Made by a program: the position numbers and the translations under genes
Shown here: piece after piece, positions 25,205 through 36,100 of the stretch
How positions within the stretch are numbered: the first letter of the stretch is position 1
How the letters are laid out: each line of letters opens with the position of its first letter
The notes under the pieces: model-generated
What the model saw: the letters and a program-made list of their open reading frames with translations, nothing else
The model's database searches: none
What the model was told of the DNA's origin: nothing
Origin: Heliorestis convoluta
GTDB taxonomy: Bacteria; Bacillota; Desulfitobacteriia; Heliobacteriales; Heliobacteriaceae
Direction: 5' to 3'
Length of the DNA: 64,000 nt
Assembly (NCBI RefSeq): GCF_009649955.1
Contig: NZ_CP045875.1
Span: 310,001-374,000 of the forward strand

Positions 25205-25729
25205 ATGTTTAACAATCGAAGCAAAGCAAAGCTGGGCATTGCTCTGATTATTATAACCATGCTTATCTTTCCTTGGCCCGTGGGAGGACCCGAGCTCCCT
25301 ATGAACTTTGAACAATTCATGGCACGCTATGGTGCCGAAGTAGCAGAAGCGCAGGCACTGGGTTGGGGTTATCCTCGCGATTATGATGTTTGGATGATGG
25401 CCCGTGCCATCACAGGTGAAGCTCGCGGGGAACCTTATACGGGACAAGTGGCTGTTGGAGGCGTTATACTGAATCGACTACGCCATCCTTCTTTCCCCAA
25501 TACAATATCTGGTGTAATCTTTCAGCCTCGTGCTTTTACAGCTGTTGATGACGGACAGATCTGGCTTAACATTAATCCTACATCTTTGAATGCAGCCCGT
25601 GATGCTCTTGCTGGCTGGGATCCTAGCAATGGAGCTCTCTACTATTTTAATCCCGATACTGCTACCAGTGCTTGGATCTGGAGTAGACCGCAGATTAAGC
25701 GCATTGGAAAGCATCTCTTTTGTAAGTAA
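25205..25729 (+). CDS. Spore cortex-lytic-type cell wall hydrolase (SleB/CwlJ family)
   Basis: A 174-residue protein: an N-terminal hydrophobic segment (KLGIALIIITMLIFPWPV, about 8-25), then the hydrolase_2 (SleB/CwlJ) domain. Visible motifs: MARAITGEARGEPYTGQVAVGGVILNR, HPSFPNTISGVIFQPRAFTAV, and GALYYFNPDTATSAWIWSR. It should cleave spore cortex peptidoglycan during germination. The peptidoglycan-binding domain of classical SleB is absent. Start 25205 has an AAAGGGGGTG site; the frame extends further upstream without one. A forespore-type promoter precedes it. Confidence 0.87.
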   Translation: MFNNRSKAKLGIALIIITMLIFPWPVGGPELPMNFEQFMARYGAEVAEAQALGWGYPRDYDVWMMARAITGEARGEPYTGQVAVGGVILNRLRHPSFPNTISGVIFQPRAFTAVDDGQIWLNINPTSLNAARDALAGWDPSNGALYYFNPDTATSAWIWSRPQIKRIGKHLFCK

Positions 25730-25737
25730 TCCCCCTT

Positions 25738-25771
25738 CCCTGCCTTGCCTTCTATGGAGGCAGGGTTTTTT
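25738..25771 (+). terminator. Terminator of the sleB-like gene
   Basis: Arms CCCTGCCT and AGGCAGGG followed by TTTTTT on the plus strand, nine bases after the stop. Confidence 0.85.
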
Positions 25772-25784
25772 GTATTATTAAATT

Positions 25785-25812
25785 AAAAAGACCTTCTCGA
25801 AGAAGGCCTTTT
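25785..25812 (-). terminator. Terminator facing the psd gene
   Basis: Hairpin with arms CCTTCT/AGAAGG, flanked by A- and T-runs on both sides, so it may work for both directions. On the minus strand it lies 80 bases after the psd stop. Confidence 0.6.
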
Positions 25813-25894
25813 GTAACGTAACAAGTTATTTTTCAATATGATTATTTACATTGAAAGGATTTGACCCATTTTTGTTTTTTGCAGAAACTTGTTT

Positions 25895-26725
25895 TTATGA
25901 CCTAATTTTTGCAATTTTTTCTCCCATTCTGACGGAAGTCCCTGAACATAGGCTTTGTAACCATTCAACCCGATGAGGCTCAAATAGTAAGATTACGGTC
26001 GATCCAAACTGAAAGTAACCTAGTTCATCACCTTTTTGTAAAGTTGGGCTTTCTGTCATTTCTACTGCTTGAGCTTTCGCACCTTGGTTGGACGTAATGG
26101 GGGCATAGCCAACCTTGATGCCACCAACAATAACAGCGCCTACTTTGATGACAGCCATTGCACCAATGGCTGTGTTCATATAGGTGATCAGCCGTTCATT
26201 TCTAGCAAAAAGACCGGGGACATTTTGCACACCTTTTTGGTTAACGGGATAGAGCTTTCCCGGCCAGTAGGCATAGCCTTGAACTTCTCCAGTATAGGGA
26301 CAGTGAATTCGATGGTAATCACGGGGACTTAGATAAATCGTAACAAAATGGCCTCCCATAAATTGACGAACCTTTTGAGGATCGCCTAACAATTGCTCTA
26401 AGGAGTAATCGATGCCTTTGGCCTGAATAAGCTTTCCTTCTTTGATTCTACCGATTTGAGAAATAACGCCATCAACAGGACTGACAATCATCGTCTCATC
26501 ATCACAGACAGGTCGCAATCCCGGTTTTAGCTTTCTTGCAAAAAAATCAGCCAAAGAATTATAGTCTTGCCAAGGTTTTTCCGCTTCTTCTAAATCGACA
26601 TTAAATCGGCGAATAAACAAAGGTATAAAAGAGCGGCTCCATGAAGCAGAAGCCCAGTGGCCAGCCTGCCGGGAAAGCCATTTATTCGGTAGTATATTGA
26701 ATAAAGTCAGCCATAGGTGACGCAA
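25895..26725 (-). CDS. psd: Phosphatidylserine decarboxylase proenzyme
   Basis: A 276-residue membrane-associated enzyme making phosphatidylethanolamine from phosphatidylserine. Motifs: SPVDGVISQIG (about 85-95), the HRIHCPYTG segment near 144, and the self-cleavage site FGST near 252, where Ser becomes the pyruvoyl cofactor. Length is normal for the bacterial PSD-B type. The start is TTG 26725, seven bases after GGGAGG; the product then begins MRHLWLTLFNILP as in related enzymes. The upstream ATG at 26764 has no good ribosome site. Confidence 0.9.
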   Translation of the reverse strand: MRHLWLTLFNILPNKWLSRQAGHWASASWSRSFIPLFIRRFNVDLEEAEKPWQDYNSLADFFARKLKPGLRPVCDDETMIVSPVDGVISQIGRIKEGKLIQAKGIDYSLEQLLGDPQKVRQFMGGHFVTIYLSPRDYHRIHCPYTGEVQGYAYWPGKLYPVNQKGVQNVPGLFARNERLITYMNTAIGAMAVIKVGAVIVGGIKVGYAPITSNQGAKAQAVEMTESPTLQKGDELGYFQFGSTVILLFEPHRVEWLQSLCSGTSVRMGEKIAKIRS

Positions 26726-26814
26726 CCCTTTCCCTCCCGACAATCTTTCATCGGACACTAGCATACCTAAGTAAAGGGTGCTCTGTCAAATAGAGTGTGA
26801 ATAAAATATCAAAA

Positions 26815-27096
26815 TTATTTACAACAATCTTTTTTTGATGACAGCGTTGGTGCTAAAGGTGTCGATGTAAGGGGCTGTGGTGCTGGTGGTGGTGCCTCAG
26901 CTGGCTGTGGCCTTGGCGGTTGATGCTGTGGAGGAACAGCGGCAGGACGGCGCGAGGGAATTTGAAGGCGTTGGCCTACATAGAGTAGATCTGGATTTTT
27001 TAACTGGTTCTGCTCTATGATTTGGTATGCAGTGATACCATAACGAGCTGCGATTTTCCCGAGACTGTCGCCTTGTTGAACCATATAGATAAGCAA
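26815..27096 (-). CDS. Small LysM protein with proline-rich tail
   Basis: A 93-residue protein: one LysM domain (MVQQGDSLGKIAARYGITAY through DLLYVGQRLQIP, about 5-50) and a Pro/Gln/Ala-rich low-complexity tail ending DCCK. No signal peptide is visible, as in several spore-coat-associated LysM proteins. The start is TTG 27096 behind GGGAGG. LysM binds peptidoglycan or related glycans. The paired cysteines at the end could crosslink; this is inference. Confidence 0.75.
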   Translation of the reverse strand: MLIYMVQQGDSLGKIAARYGITAYQIIEQNQLKNPDLLYVGQRLQIPSRRPAAVPPQHQPPRPQPAEAPPPAPQPLTSTPLAPTLSSKKDCCK

Positions 27097-27189
27097 AGTG
27101 AAACCTCCCTTCCTGTTCTGTTCCATCTTATTCCATGGAAGGAAGGAAGGTCCCTAGAGATCCTTTTATCGAATTTTTCACCAAGCAGA

Positions 27190-27239
27190 AAAGAACCTCA
27201 ACCTTCGCAGTATGGTACCTGCAACGGTTGAGGTTCTTT
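27190..27239 (-). terminator. Terminator of the ubiD gene
   Basis: Arms GAACCTCAACC/GGTTGAGGTTC with flanking AAA and TTT runs. It is located about 20 bases downstream of the ubiD stop on the minus strand and symmetric enough to act both ways. Confidence 0.75.
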
Positions 27240-27258
27240 GTTGCCTGATTTGAATTGC

Positions 27259-29103
27259 CTATTTCAAGCCAGCCAAACTTGCACCCTTTTCAAAAAATCG
27301 TTCTACTTTTTTCTCTACAGCCGAATCGGGTACTAAAGGCGGTGCATGATGTGGTTTGGTGCGTACATCAAGAATGACATTGTCACAGCCCCAGTGTTTG
27401 TATTTATAGAAGCTATTGACGCCATAAATATCATGAGAAGGATTGCTACGCGTAAAGGTCACCCAGAGGAAATTTGAGATAGAGTCGCTGATATAGTTGC
27501 TATCATCACACACTACGATCATGGGGCAAGAAGAGAGGGAACCTTTCTTTTGAATCGCTGTTGTTAGTTCTTTGATTTCTATATCAGCCTTTTCATAGGT
27601 TGTGAAGGCAGGTCCTTCTAAAGCAACCACACCGGGCATGACCCAGCGTGGATTGGAAAAGTCACTTTTTTCTTTTACTTTTTCTAACTCCCTAAGCTCT
27701 TTAGGCACTTCTTTACATAAGTCACGCTTCTTATCGCCGTACGCTGCAAAGATAACCTTGCTACCTCTGTTTAGACCTGTACCTGTGTAGTCTAAAGTAT
27801 CAATGGTCGTATTCGTTTGAAAGTGAATGTCTCTCTGCAGATCTATTCTCTCTAATATATAAGTTAAAAAATCAACTTCCTTATGGGTATCTAAAGGTAT
27901 CTGGTCTTCTGCCGTTATAAATAAATACTTGGCCAAGCTCAGTTGACCTGTCCCTAAAATCCGGTTGGCAATGGTGAGAAGCTCTGCTGGTTCCTTTACT
28001 TCTTGATAAGGCGTATAGCGCTCACTGCCAATGGCAAAAAGCAAAGGATGGACGCCAGCGGCGTCAACAGCATGAACTTCTTTGACACCTGGAATTTCTT
28101 GCTGGATGGCATCGCCTGTTAGTTCATGAATCAAAGCACCGAATGAAGTATCTTCCTGCGGTGGACGACCGACAACAGTAAAAGGCCAGATAGCATTATT
28201 TTTCGCATAGACTTTGTGGACTCTCATGAGTGGAAAAGGATGGGTAAGACTGTAGTAGCCTAAATGATCGCCAAAAGGCCCTTCAGGCTTTGTTTCCCCT
28301 GGGTGAATTTCACCAGTTATTACAAAATCAGCATCATGACTAATACAATAGCCATCGACATAGCTATAGCGAAAACGACGACCGGCTAGCATGCCAGCAA
28401 AGGTCATTTCACTTAAGCCTTCCGGCAAAGGCATGACGGCCGACAAGGTATGAGCCGGAGGGCCACCAATAAATATGCTGACTTTCAAGGGCTCTCCTTT
28501 TCTTCTTGCTTTTTCTTGATGAACACCAATCCCGCGATGAATCTGATAATGCATGCCGATTTCTTGATTCAGTTTATAGTCATTGCCATCGAGTTGCACT
28601 CGGTACATACCCAAATTGGCGTTCATAATGCCTGGTTTCTCAGGATCTTCACTGTAGACTTGCGGTAACGTAATAAAAGCGCCTCCGTCCTTGGGCCAAT
28701 GGTGGATCAACGGTAGATCCGAAATGGAAATTTCTTGGAAGGAAGCAGGCAAAGCCGACTTTTTTAAGGGCAACGCTTTAGAAGCGGCCAAACCTGTACG
28801 AATCTGTGCAAAAGGGTTTTTCAGCGCTTTGAAAGGATCATTGCGCAGAGCAATGACGCTTTGTGTTGTTTCCCATGTTTTTCGGAAAATATATTTACTT
28901 CTCTCTACTGTACCAAAAAGATTGGAAAGGGCCCGGTATTTGGAACCTTTAACCTTTTCAAATAACAAAGCTGGTCCGCCCGCTTCGTAGACTTTCAGGT
29001 GAATGGCGGCCATTTCAAGATAGGGATCTACTTCTTCACGAATACGAATTAAGTGACCTTCTTTTTCTAGATCTATGATGGTTTCTTCTAAATTTCGATA
29101 CAT
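27259..29103 (-). CDS. UbiD-family decarboxylase (menaquinone/aromatic acid)
   Basis: A 614-residue UbiD-type decarboxylase, which depends on prenylated FMN made by a UbiX protein not encoded here. Recognisable segments: GGPALLFEKVKGSKYRALSN near 42-61, NQEIGMHYQIHRGIGVH near 183, the EGPFGDHLGYYS motif near 273, and SNFLWVTFTRSNPSHDIYGV near 545. The length exceeds E. coli UbiD (about 500) and fits the longer UbiD/MqnL-type proteins of Firmicutes. A role in menaquinone synthesis is plausible for a respiratory or photosynthetic anaerobe; other aromatic acids are possible. Confidence 0.85.
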   Translation of the reverse strand: MYRNLEETIIDLEKEGHLIRIREEVDPYLEMAAIHLKVYEAGGPALLFEKVKGSKYRALSNLFGTVERSKYIFRKTWETTQSVIALRNDPFKALKNPFAQIRTGLAASKALPLKKSALPASFQEISISDLPLIHHWPKDGGAFITLPQVYSEDPEKPGIMNANLGMYRVQLDGNDYKLNQEIGMHYQIHRGIGVHQEKARRKGEPLKVSIFIGGPPAHTLSAVMPLPEGLSEMTFAGMLAGRRFRYSYVDGYCISHDADFVITGEIHPGETKPEGPFGDHLGYYSLTHPFPLMRVHKVYAKNNAIWPFTVVGRPPQEDTSFGALIHELTGDAIQQEIPGVKEVHAVDAAGVHPLLFAIGSERYTPYQEVKEPAELLTIANRILGTGQLSLAKYLFITAEDQIPLDTHKEVDFLTYILERIDLQRDIHFQTNTTIDTLDYTGTGLNRGSKVIFAAYGDKKRDLCKEVPKELRELEKVKEKSDFSNPRWVMPGVVALEGPAFTTYEKADIEIKELTTAIQKKGSLSSCPMIVVCDDSNYISDSISNFLWVTFTRSNPSHDIYGVNSFYKYKHWGCDNVILDVRTKPHHAPPLVPDSAVEKKVERFFEKGASLAGLK

Positions 29104-29286
29104 TGATTTAGCTCCTAGTTTTCTCCATAATATTTTTTATCTTTTCTCTATTCTTCGTCATCATTCTTTTAATACCCTTCTTAACCAATCATGCCCGCTC
29201 GGGCACAACCATTTGATGAAAATAGTTGCCAAGCAAAAACGTCCCTGTGACACACAGGCTTACTTACGATAGAGTAACCTCGTAGA

Positions 29287-29402
29287 GGGGCCAGGTCATC
29301 ACGCTTTCCTCCGCTCTGGACTGGTCCCACGCTGTTACCGCCAGCAAGCTGGCGACAGCTGAGGTCCCAAGTCCCGCTCCGGAAAGCGTGATGCCCTGGC
29401 CC
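29287..29402 (-). repeat. Structured repeat unit A, copy 1
   Basis: Read on the minus strand: outer stem of 22 positions with one mismatch (GGGCCAGG...CCTGGCCC ends), then GGACT/AGTCC, GCTGT/ACAGC and a CGCCAGC/GCTGGCG hairpin with a CTTG turn. Conserved unpaired or lightly paired words shared with unit B: GACCTCAGC and GCGTGGGA. Confidence 0.85.
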
Positions 29403-29527
29403 AGAGGGTTTTTGCTGATTGTTACTCCCGTTGGCATTGCTTTGCGTAACTTTCTTCTATACGCAACTACCTATTGTATTTGCAATGCAATGGGCCAAAA
29501 CTCAGTCACAACCAAGAAGATGTATCT

Positions 29528-29643
29528 GGGTCAGGCGTTATGACTTCCTGGAGAGAGGACTTCAGACCTCAGCCATCGGCAGCTTGCTGCCGCTCATGGC
29601 GTGGGATGAGTCCGTTCGGAAGGAAGTCATAACGCCTGACCCC
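29528..29643 (+). repeat. Structured repeat unit B, copy 1
   Basis: Perfect 21-bp outer stem (GGGTCAGGCG... with ...CGCCTGACCC), inner stems GGACT/AGTCC, GCCAT/ATGGC and CGGCAGC/GCTGCCG with a CTTG turn. Shares GACCTCAGC and GCGTGGGA with unit A while the paired arms differ compensatorily. Confidence 0.88.
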
Positions 29644-29663
29644 ACCACAGGGTAGCTATTTTC

Positions 29664-30053
29664 GTACCAAACGAAAGGCCCCAGCAAATATTCTTTCCAA
29701 AAAATACTACATGAAAAATCTAAAGAGAAGACACTCTTTTATCGATAACAACTATAGCAGATCTTTAGTCCCTCTATAGCATTTTCTCATCATTCTCTTG
29801 CGTAAAAAAACACAAACATGAAGCCCTATCACAAAAACCATAGTCTCCCCCAAGAAAGCAAAAAGGGTCTTGCTGTGACGATCTAACAGCATTATATACT
29901 CAAAAAAGCGACAAGTAAGGCTATAGACCAAACATCCGAGGAGGTTGATCAAAGTCCTATAAAGACATCGTAAAAATCTTGATCCCATCACATGGTTCCA
30001 AGGCTGACAAAAATTTCATAAGTAACGGATGAAGATGAGCTTCGTCTTCACTG
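29664..30053. other. Intergenic region upstream of the giant IPT gene
   Basis: About 390 AT-rich bases with no supported gene. A 79-codon hydrophobic frame on the minus strand (29752-29991) lacks a ribosome site. No riboswitch core was recognised. Confidence 0.4.
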
Positions 30054-30095
30054 AAAGACCCTTTTTCTCCTTCTTAAGAAAAAGGGTCTTTCTTT
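30054..30095 (+). terminator. Terminator-like hairpin in front of the IPT gene
   Basis: Perfect 15-bp stem AAAGACCCTTTTTCT/AGAAAAAGGGTCTTT, followed by CTTTCC. It is preceded by the smaller hairpin GAAGATGAGCTTCGTCTTC. It ends about 35 bases before the start codon, so it either insulates the gene from upstream transcription or acts as an attenuator if the promoter lies further upstream. Confidence 0.65.
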
Positions 30096-30129
30096 CCCCC
30101 AAGATCGATCACAAAAAAGAGGTGCCAAT

Positions 30130-33100
30130 ATGAGCAAAATCACTCAAACCAAAAGACTAACAACAATCCTACTCATTTTCTTTTTTTCAGCAAGCCTCTT
30201 TCCCATTTCTGCCTTTTCTCAAGACATTACGATAAAAGCCATCTTTTATAAGGCTCAGCCTAGAGGAAATCCTATAACGGTTGATTTTGTTGGTACCAAC
30301 CTAGGGGATATCAACCTGAATGAGATGCGTTTAGTCAGGGGGACTCACAGCTACCCTCTCTATAATACAAGCAGAGAAAATATAGGAGGCAATGAATTCA
30401 AAATCCGAGGCACCGTCGGGATCGACACAGCCATCGGTGAAAATGAAAAACTAGACCTCGTCTTAGGGCAAACTATAACCATCCCCCAGATTTTTCACTA
30501 CCGATATACCAACGTCCCTAATACCTACTTTTCTCCCTCTTATGCCAGACCCAATGAACGCCAAAGAATCGATATTACAGCAGACGCTTTTATAAGAAAT
30601 TCGGGGCAAGATCCTATCAGAAACGTGATTATTACAGCAAAAGATCAGGAACTACATCAGTACAGCCTCTCGCAAGAAATATCCCATGCAGATATTGACA
30701 GCGCTTTGCAAAACAACCCCAATCAAGCCTATTACTGGCGAGATGGCAACGGAATCTATAAAATCTCTCTCTTAAGCCCCGCCTTGCCCCAGAGCTCCGA
30801 CAACATTATGAACATTCATCTCAAAAGAACGATGACCTTTCAAAGTACAGAAATCGAAGAAGTAATAACAATACCGGGTGACTTTTACATATACAACCCC
30901 GAAGGGCAAGTGCCTCAAATTACTGAAATAACTGCAAAGCCCTTATCTGATCTAGCCATAGGCAACCAGATTTCCGTCCAAACAGGCGCACAAATCGAAG
31001 TTATTGTAAGTGGAGAAGACTTATATAACAACCAAGACAACTGGGATACTATAAAACTTCTGATCAAAGGAAGACCTTTCGGTCCAATTAAGAAACCTGA
31101 TGACAAAGGTAAGATTCACTTTGCCATTCCCGCCAACTCCAACTTAGCTACAAGCTATGAAGTTGTCGATGCGACCCTACTTCGTGATGACGGTGCTCTG
31201 ACAGATCCTTTTCCCATTACCCTTTGGGCCGACCCCTATCACCGCTATCGCAACACCTTAGAGATCATACCAGACTCTACAGCAGGCCTCGTCGAAGACG
31301 TACAGGACGAAACCCCCTTTTATTGGCTAGAATCAGGAAAAAGGCAAAGATTCAAAATCGAGGCTAAAGACATTCCCGGCTTTACCGGAGCCAACCAGGT
31401 CTTCCGCGATCTGGTCCAAAACTGGGATACAGTGAAAGACCAAGTACAAATCACCATCGGTACAACCAAGCTCACCATTCTGGACGTACAAAATTCTCAC
31501 ATACAAGTAGAAACACCAGGATACTTGCCCATTACCAATGAACTAGAGACAATCATCATAAGCTCACCCTGGGGTAGAAGCCCTGTAGATCGAAAAGTCA
31601 AAGTTTTCAGCGCTTACAATGAACCCGAAATTATTGATGTAAGCCCACGCACAGTTTCACGAAAGGTCAATCAATTTGCTTTAGAAGTAAAAGCAAGAAA
31701 CATAGGACCTAACAGCACCCTGCGTCTCGAAAGAACCATAAACAATACCTTGGAAGTCTTAGAACCATCTGTCCTAGCCTTCCAAGCAGGCGATGAAAGT
31801 GGAGAAACCATTCTAAGAGCAACTTTCACAACCGATCAAGGAAACTTTCAAAAAGCGCCTAGCGACTGGAATGTGGTCGTGATTACAGGCGCAGGTGAGG
31901 TTTCCATCCAAAAAGTCGAGAAATTCAAAGTGGAAAAAAGCACAAATAGCAAAGGGATAGACCAATTCAACGTTATTGGCGGTTTCCGCTTTGTAAGTGC
32001 CCCTCATTTTCCAGCCTTACACCAACCAGGTCAACCGATTTCCATCGGCGTAGACTACCTGAATAAACTAAAAAGTACTGTCATCACACCCTACAAGGTA
32101 CCCGACAAAGCCCTCAATCAATACGGTGGTCACATTATCACCCTTACAGGTGCATCTAACTTTTTCCAATTCTGGCATGAAGAAAATCAGACTCCAAAAC
32201 TGTATCATCCCCAAGTATTAATTCACTGGGAGCAAGCAGGCGAAGATATCTGGGTTCCTTCTACAGAAGTCTTTCTAGAGCACCCGAATGATCCACTACA
32301 AGAAGAATCACTGGTAAACCAGAAAATTCATTTTCGTTTGCCCGATCTTACAACTGCACAAGCAAGCTTCCCTCAAGATGGCTGGGTGAACATAGCGATT
32401 GAGAACCTGGACAATCAAAGAGTCATCATTCCCAAGGCCCTCAAGATCGAAAGCACTTTAGGCAGGATCGAGTTGCCTGATTTTCAAATCACGCCAACAG
32501 CAATGCCAGACCTACGGGGGCGCATGGCCAGCATTACCCAGGGCAGAAACCTCAACCAAGTTACCAACCTATTTATGGGGTTTTACCCCGCTGAGCAACT
32601 CTTTATCAATCAGCATGACGACACAATGCTTCAATTTACAACAACTCAGCAAACCTATCGAGACGATGAATATAACAGCAACGGACAACGGTATCCTCGA
32701 ACCAAGCCACTCACCTTGATCTTTGCCGATGGAAGAGCCTACTACGACAATACAAAAGCAAACCTAACCTTTGTCGAACAAAGGCTTACTCAACCCACCA
32801 TAGAAAAAATACTCCCCGCTTACAGTTCCTACAACTCTGACCATAAACCAACCATCTTCATTCAGGGTGAAAACTTTCTCTCCCCAGAAGTAAGGCAAGG
32901 TGAAAGAGGAACAGGCACCCGTACTTTGCAAGAAATATGGCTAAACAACAAGCAAGTCTGGCCACCGAACGGGGAAAACAACCTAACAAGCGAAGAAAAA
33001 CCACAAGTTTACCGACTTACCAAAGAGGGAATCACAAAAGACTACATCGCCTTCACAATGCCGAATATCAACTTTGACATGCCTGATCGAGAGATCGAAC

Positions 33101-36100
33101 GTCAATTGCGAACAGACATGACTCTTTTTCTCATCTTCAACGATGAAACAGCGTACCAAGAAAAAGCCGTCTCCCTATTCAGAAGCGACGAACGCCTTCA
33201 ACTGGAAAAAATCGTCCCCCTTACGGGACCAGAAGGTTTCTCCATGCCTCTATCCATAGAAGGCAAAGGATTTCGTGCAGAAGGGCAACTCCCAGAAGTT
33301 TACATCGGAGGCTTGCCCGCCACGAACATTACAGTGTCAGAAAACGGAACCATACTTTCTTTCAAAACACCTCCCTTACCAAGAGGAGAATACAAGATCA
33401 CCGTCGCCAACCCAATAACCAAAGATGTCCTCACCTACAAAGAACCTTATAAAGTAAAAGCAGGGCAAGACACCGGTGACCCACAGATCACCGGCGTACT
33501 CATTGACGGAAAAGCAAGCACAGAAGCGCAACTTCGCTCCACCGGTGGACAACGAATCCGCATTGAAGGTGCTCAATTCGTCGTCAACGAAAACCCTCGC
33601 CAACTGCCTGAATTGTACTTACAAAACATCCTGATCGATGAGACCTATCTCATTACACCATCGGCCGACGCCATCTTCGAGCACGGCGTCATCGAATTTT
33701 ACGCACCGCCCTTAGATGTATCTAGAATCGACAGAACGACAGAAGCAACCTTATTGCTCATTCGTAAAGCTGATGCCCGCAGCGTCTCACACCAGCTAAA
33801 GCTGATGACTTCATCACCCGTCATCACCTCTGTAGCCCCACCGGGTATCAAAGTCGCAGAACCAGGTCGAACAGAAGCTATCTACATCTACGGATCAGAC
33901 CTCTATGAAGGCATGACAGCAAGCTTTTATGACAGCACCAACAACCTCATTGTGCAGGTTCCTCAAGAACGAGTGATTGCTGAAACCTTTAACAGCGATA
34001 CCCGGCCGAGCCAAGCTGTCTTTAGGGTCGAATTTACCCATGAAGACCTCGAAAAATTTCAACAAGCTTACAGCCCCAACCCAAACCGCAATTATATAGA
34101 CTTGCGCATTAAAAATAGCGACGGCAAAACAACAGAACGTCAAAAAGCCTTCATCCTGTTCCAAGAAGGTGCTGTCCCTGAAATTCTGGAGATTACAACA
34201 GATCAACCGAATCAATATGCCGAGCCCAATCGTGCTTCCTCCGCAGGAGGTGCCTTAACGAAGATACGTGTCGGCAACGTCATACCAGAATACTACGAAG
34301 ACAAGAGCTACTGGCCCATCTTCTACTTCGGCGGCATCCCTGCAGAGACCCTAGGCTATGAGAAAGATAACAACAACTTGGGCGAAGCCATCTGGCAGGT
34401 CAAAGTACCTACCTATCCCTGGCCCGATCAAGCCATTGGGGAGCAAGCTTGGCAAGTCGATATCAAAGTTGTCAATACTTTCTACCTGACCCACAGTGAA
34501 AAAGAAAAAGCCTTTACCTACACCCACTCGTACGAAACCATTCGGCTCGAGAAGATTACACCCAATCAGTATCAGTACCAACAAGGAAAAATCATGGAAG
34601 CTACCATTACAGCAAGACCACGGCGCCCTGGAGAAACAAATATTACAGCAGGTTTTTTGAAAATAGGCGATCAGTATCCTGAAGTCTACTTTGGCAGTCA
34701 AAAAGCACAGATCGTCGACAAGAACCCCAGCCAACCTTGGCCTAGAACGGAACTAACGGTGATTGTGCCACAAGGAAAAGTAGGCACTGTAGACCTTCGT
34801 GTTTCTAATCCTAGTGGTTCAGAAGGAATTTTACCGCAAGCCTTTACATACCTACAATCAAAGCCAACCATAGAAACCATCGTACCCTGTGGTATCGATG
34901 TCGAACAAGAAAACCATATCTATCTGCAAGGCAAAGACTTTCAACCTGGGCTGATCATTCGTTTTGGAGAAGAAAGTTTTGAAGAAGTTCTACCAGGCAA
35001 CAGTGCTTATGACGTAACAGAAGATCCCTTTCTAGTCGAAGTAGGCGCCATCGAAAGAATTGCCTTCGATCCAATCACTGGAAAAGAAATCATCAAAGTC
35101 AGAGTCCCCTCCTTACAAGACCTTTTTGCAGAAAGAGACCACTTGAGCGATAGCAAAAACATCACAGTAAGACTTATCAACGTCGATGGAGCCAAAGCAG
35201 AAGCCCCCAGAAAAGTAAAGCTTTATGCCGGAAAAGAAGGGCCTCAGATCATCGAAGTCACCCCGAACAATGCTTTCTCCACGGGAGGAGAAAGGGTCTA
35301 TATCAAAGTTACCAATTTGGAAATTGACTATCGTGATAAACGCAATTGGCCTTCTTTTGCCTTTGGTGGTATCCCCGTGAACCCCAATCGGACCAATCCA
35401 ACATTGATTAATTACCCTTTTGATACAACCGTCGATGACAGCCAAGAACCGATTCAGTTGCTGCAAGCGGGTGCATCAAAAGACGATGAATGGATCTGGG
35501 CTGTGCGCGTACCAGCCTATCCGATCTCTTCACAACGGCAAGAGCAAACCGTAGACCTTCACATTATTAATGGTGACTGCATAAGTAGTTCTCTCGAGCA
35601 ATCCTTCACCTACTTGCGCAGTACAGGGCAGATAGACCTAACCACAGTAACGCCTCGCCGTTCGCCCGTAGAAGGTGGCATCGAAGTTCTCATCGGAGCT
35701 AGATTCACCTTGCAAGGTGATGCAACCCATCCAGTCTCACCCGGCTTCGTCGTAACAGAAGGCCAAGTACCGCGCGTCTTCTTTGGCTCTGAAGAAGCTT
35801 CCGTTATCAATGTAAGTCGCACGGAGCTCAGGGTTATCGCACCGCCTCATCGAATGGCCAACGTCGATATAAAAGTTATCAATCCCGATGGTAGAACCTA
35901 CGGCTTGCTACGCAATGCCTTTACTTATGCCGACATACCGATTATTGAGTCTATCACTCCAGCTAGCGGTCCACAGGAAGGCGCCATCGTCGTCAAATTG
36001 AAAGGCCGTGGTTTCGCCCCCAACGCCAAAGTTACCTTCGGCAATGCCCAGGCAGAAGTCAAAGAACTTAGTGCCACTGAGATTTCTGTGATCCTCCCAC

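Larger units (their letters stand above)
29193..29663. repeat. Composite structured repeat, copy 1 (two folded units in inverted orientation)
   Basis: About 470 bases nearly matched at 63025-63482. It begins with GCCCGCTCGGGC and CACAACCA (29204-29211). Unit A follows, read on minus (29287-29402), then a linker with a second CACAACCA (29507-29514), then unit B, read on plus (29528-29643), ending near GGTAGCTATT. Both units fold into the same branched hairpin, although their outer stems differ in sequence. No protein is encoded. I do not recognise the family. Confidence 0.85.

Noticed and set aside
29598-29625. Hammerhead-ribozyme-like string GGATGAGTCCGTTCGGAAGG in unit B
   Set aside because: It resembles the CUGAUGAGUCCGU...GAAA core, but CUGAUGA is not complete, GAAA is missing, and unit A of the same family has GGACCAGTCC there. 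The motif is therefore not conserved.
29419-29655. Short frames across the structured repeats (also at 63202-63429)
   Set aside because: The repeats are folded elements; frames differ between copies and are absent from copy 2.
29752-29991. 79-codon hydrophobic frame on the minus strand
   Set aside because: No ribosome site and no recognised family; it lies in an AT-rich gap.
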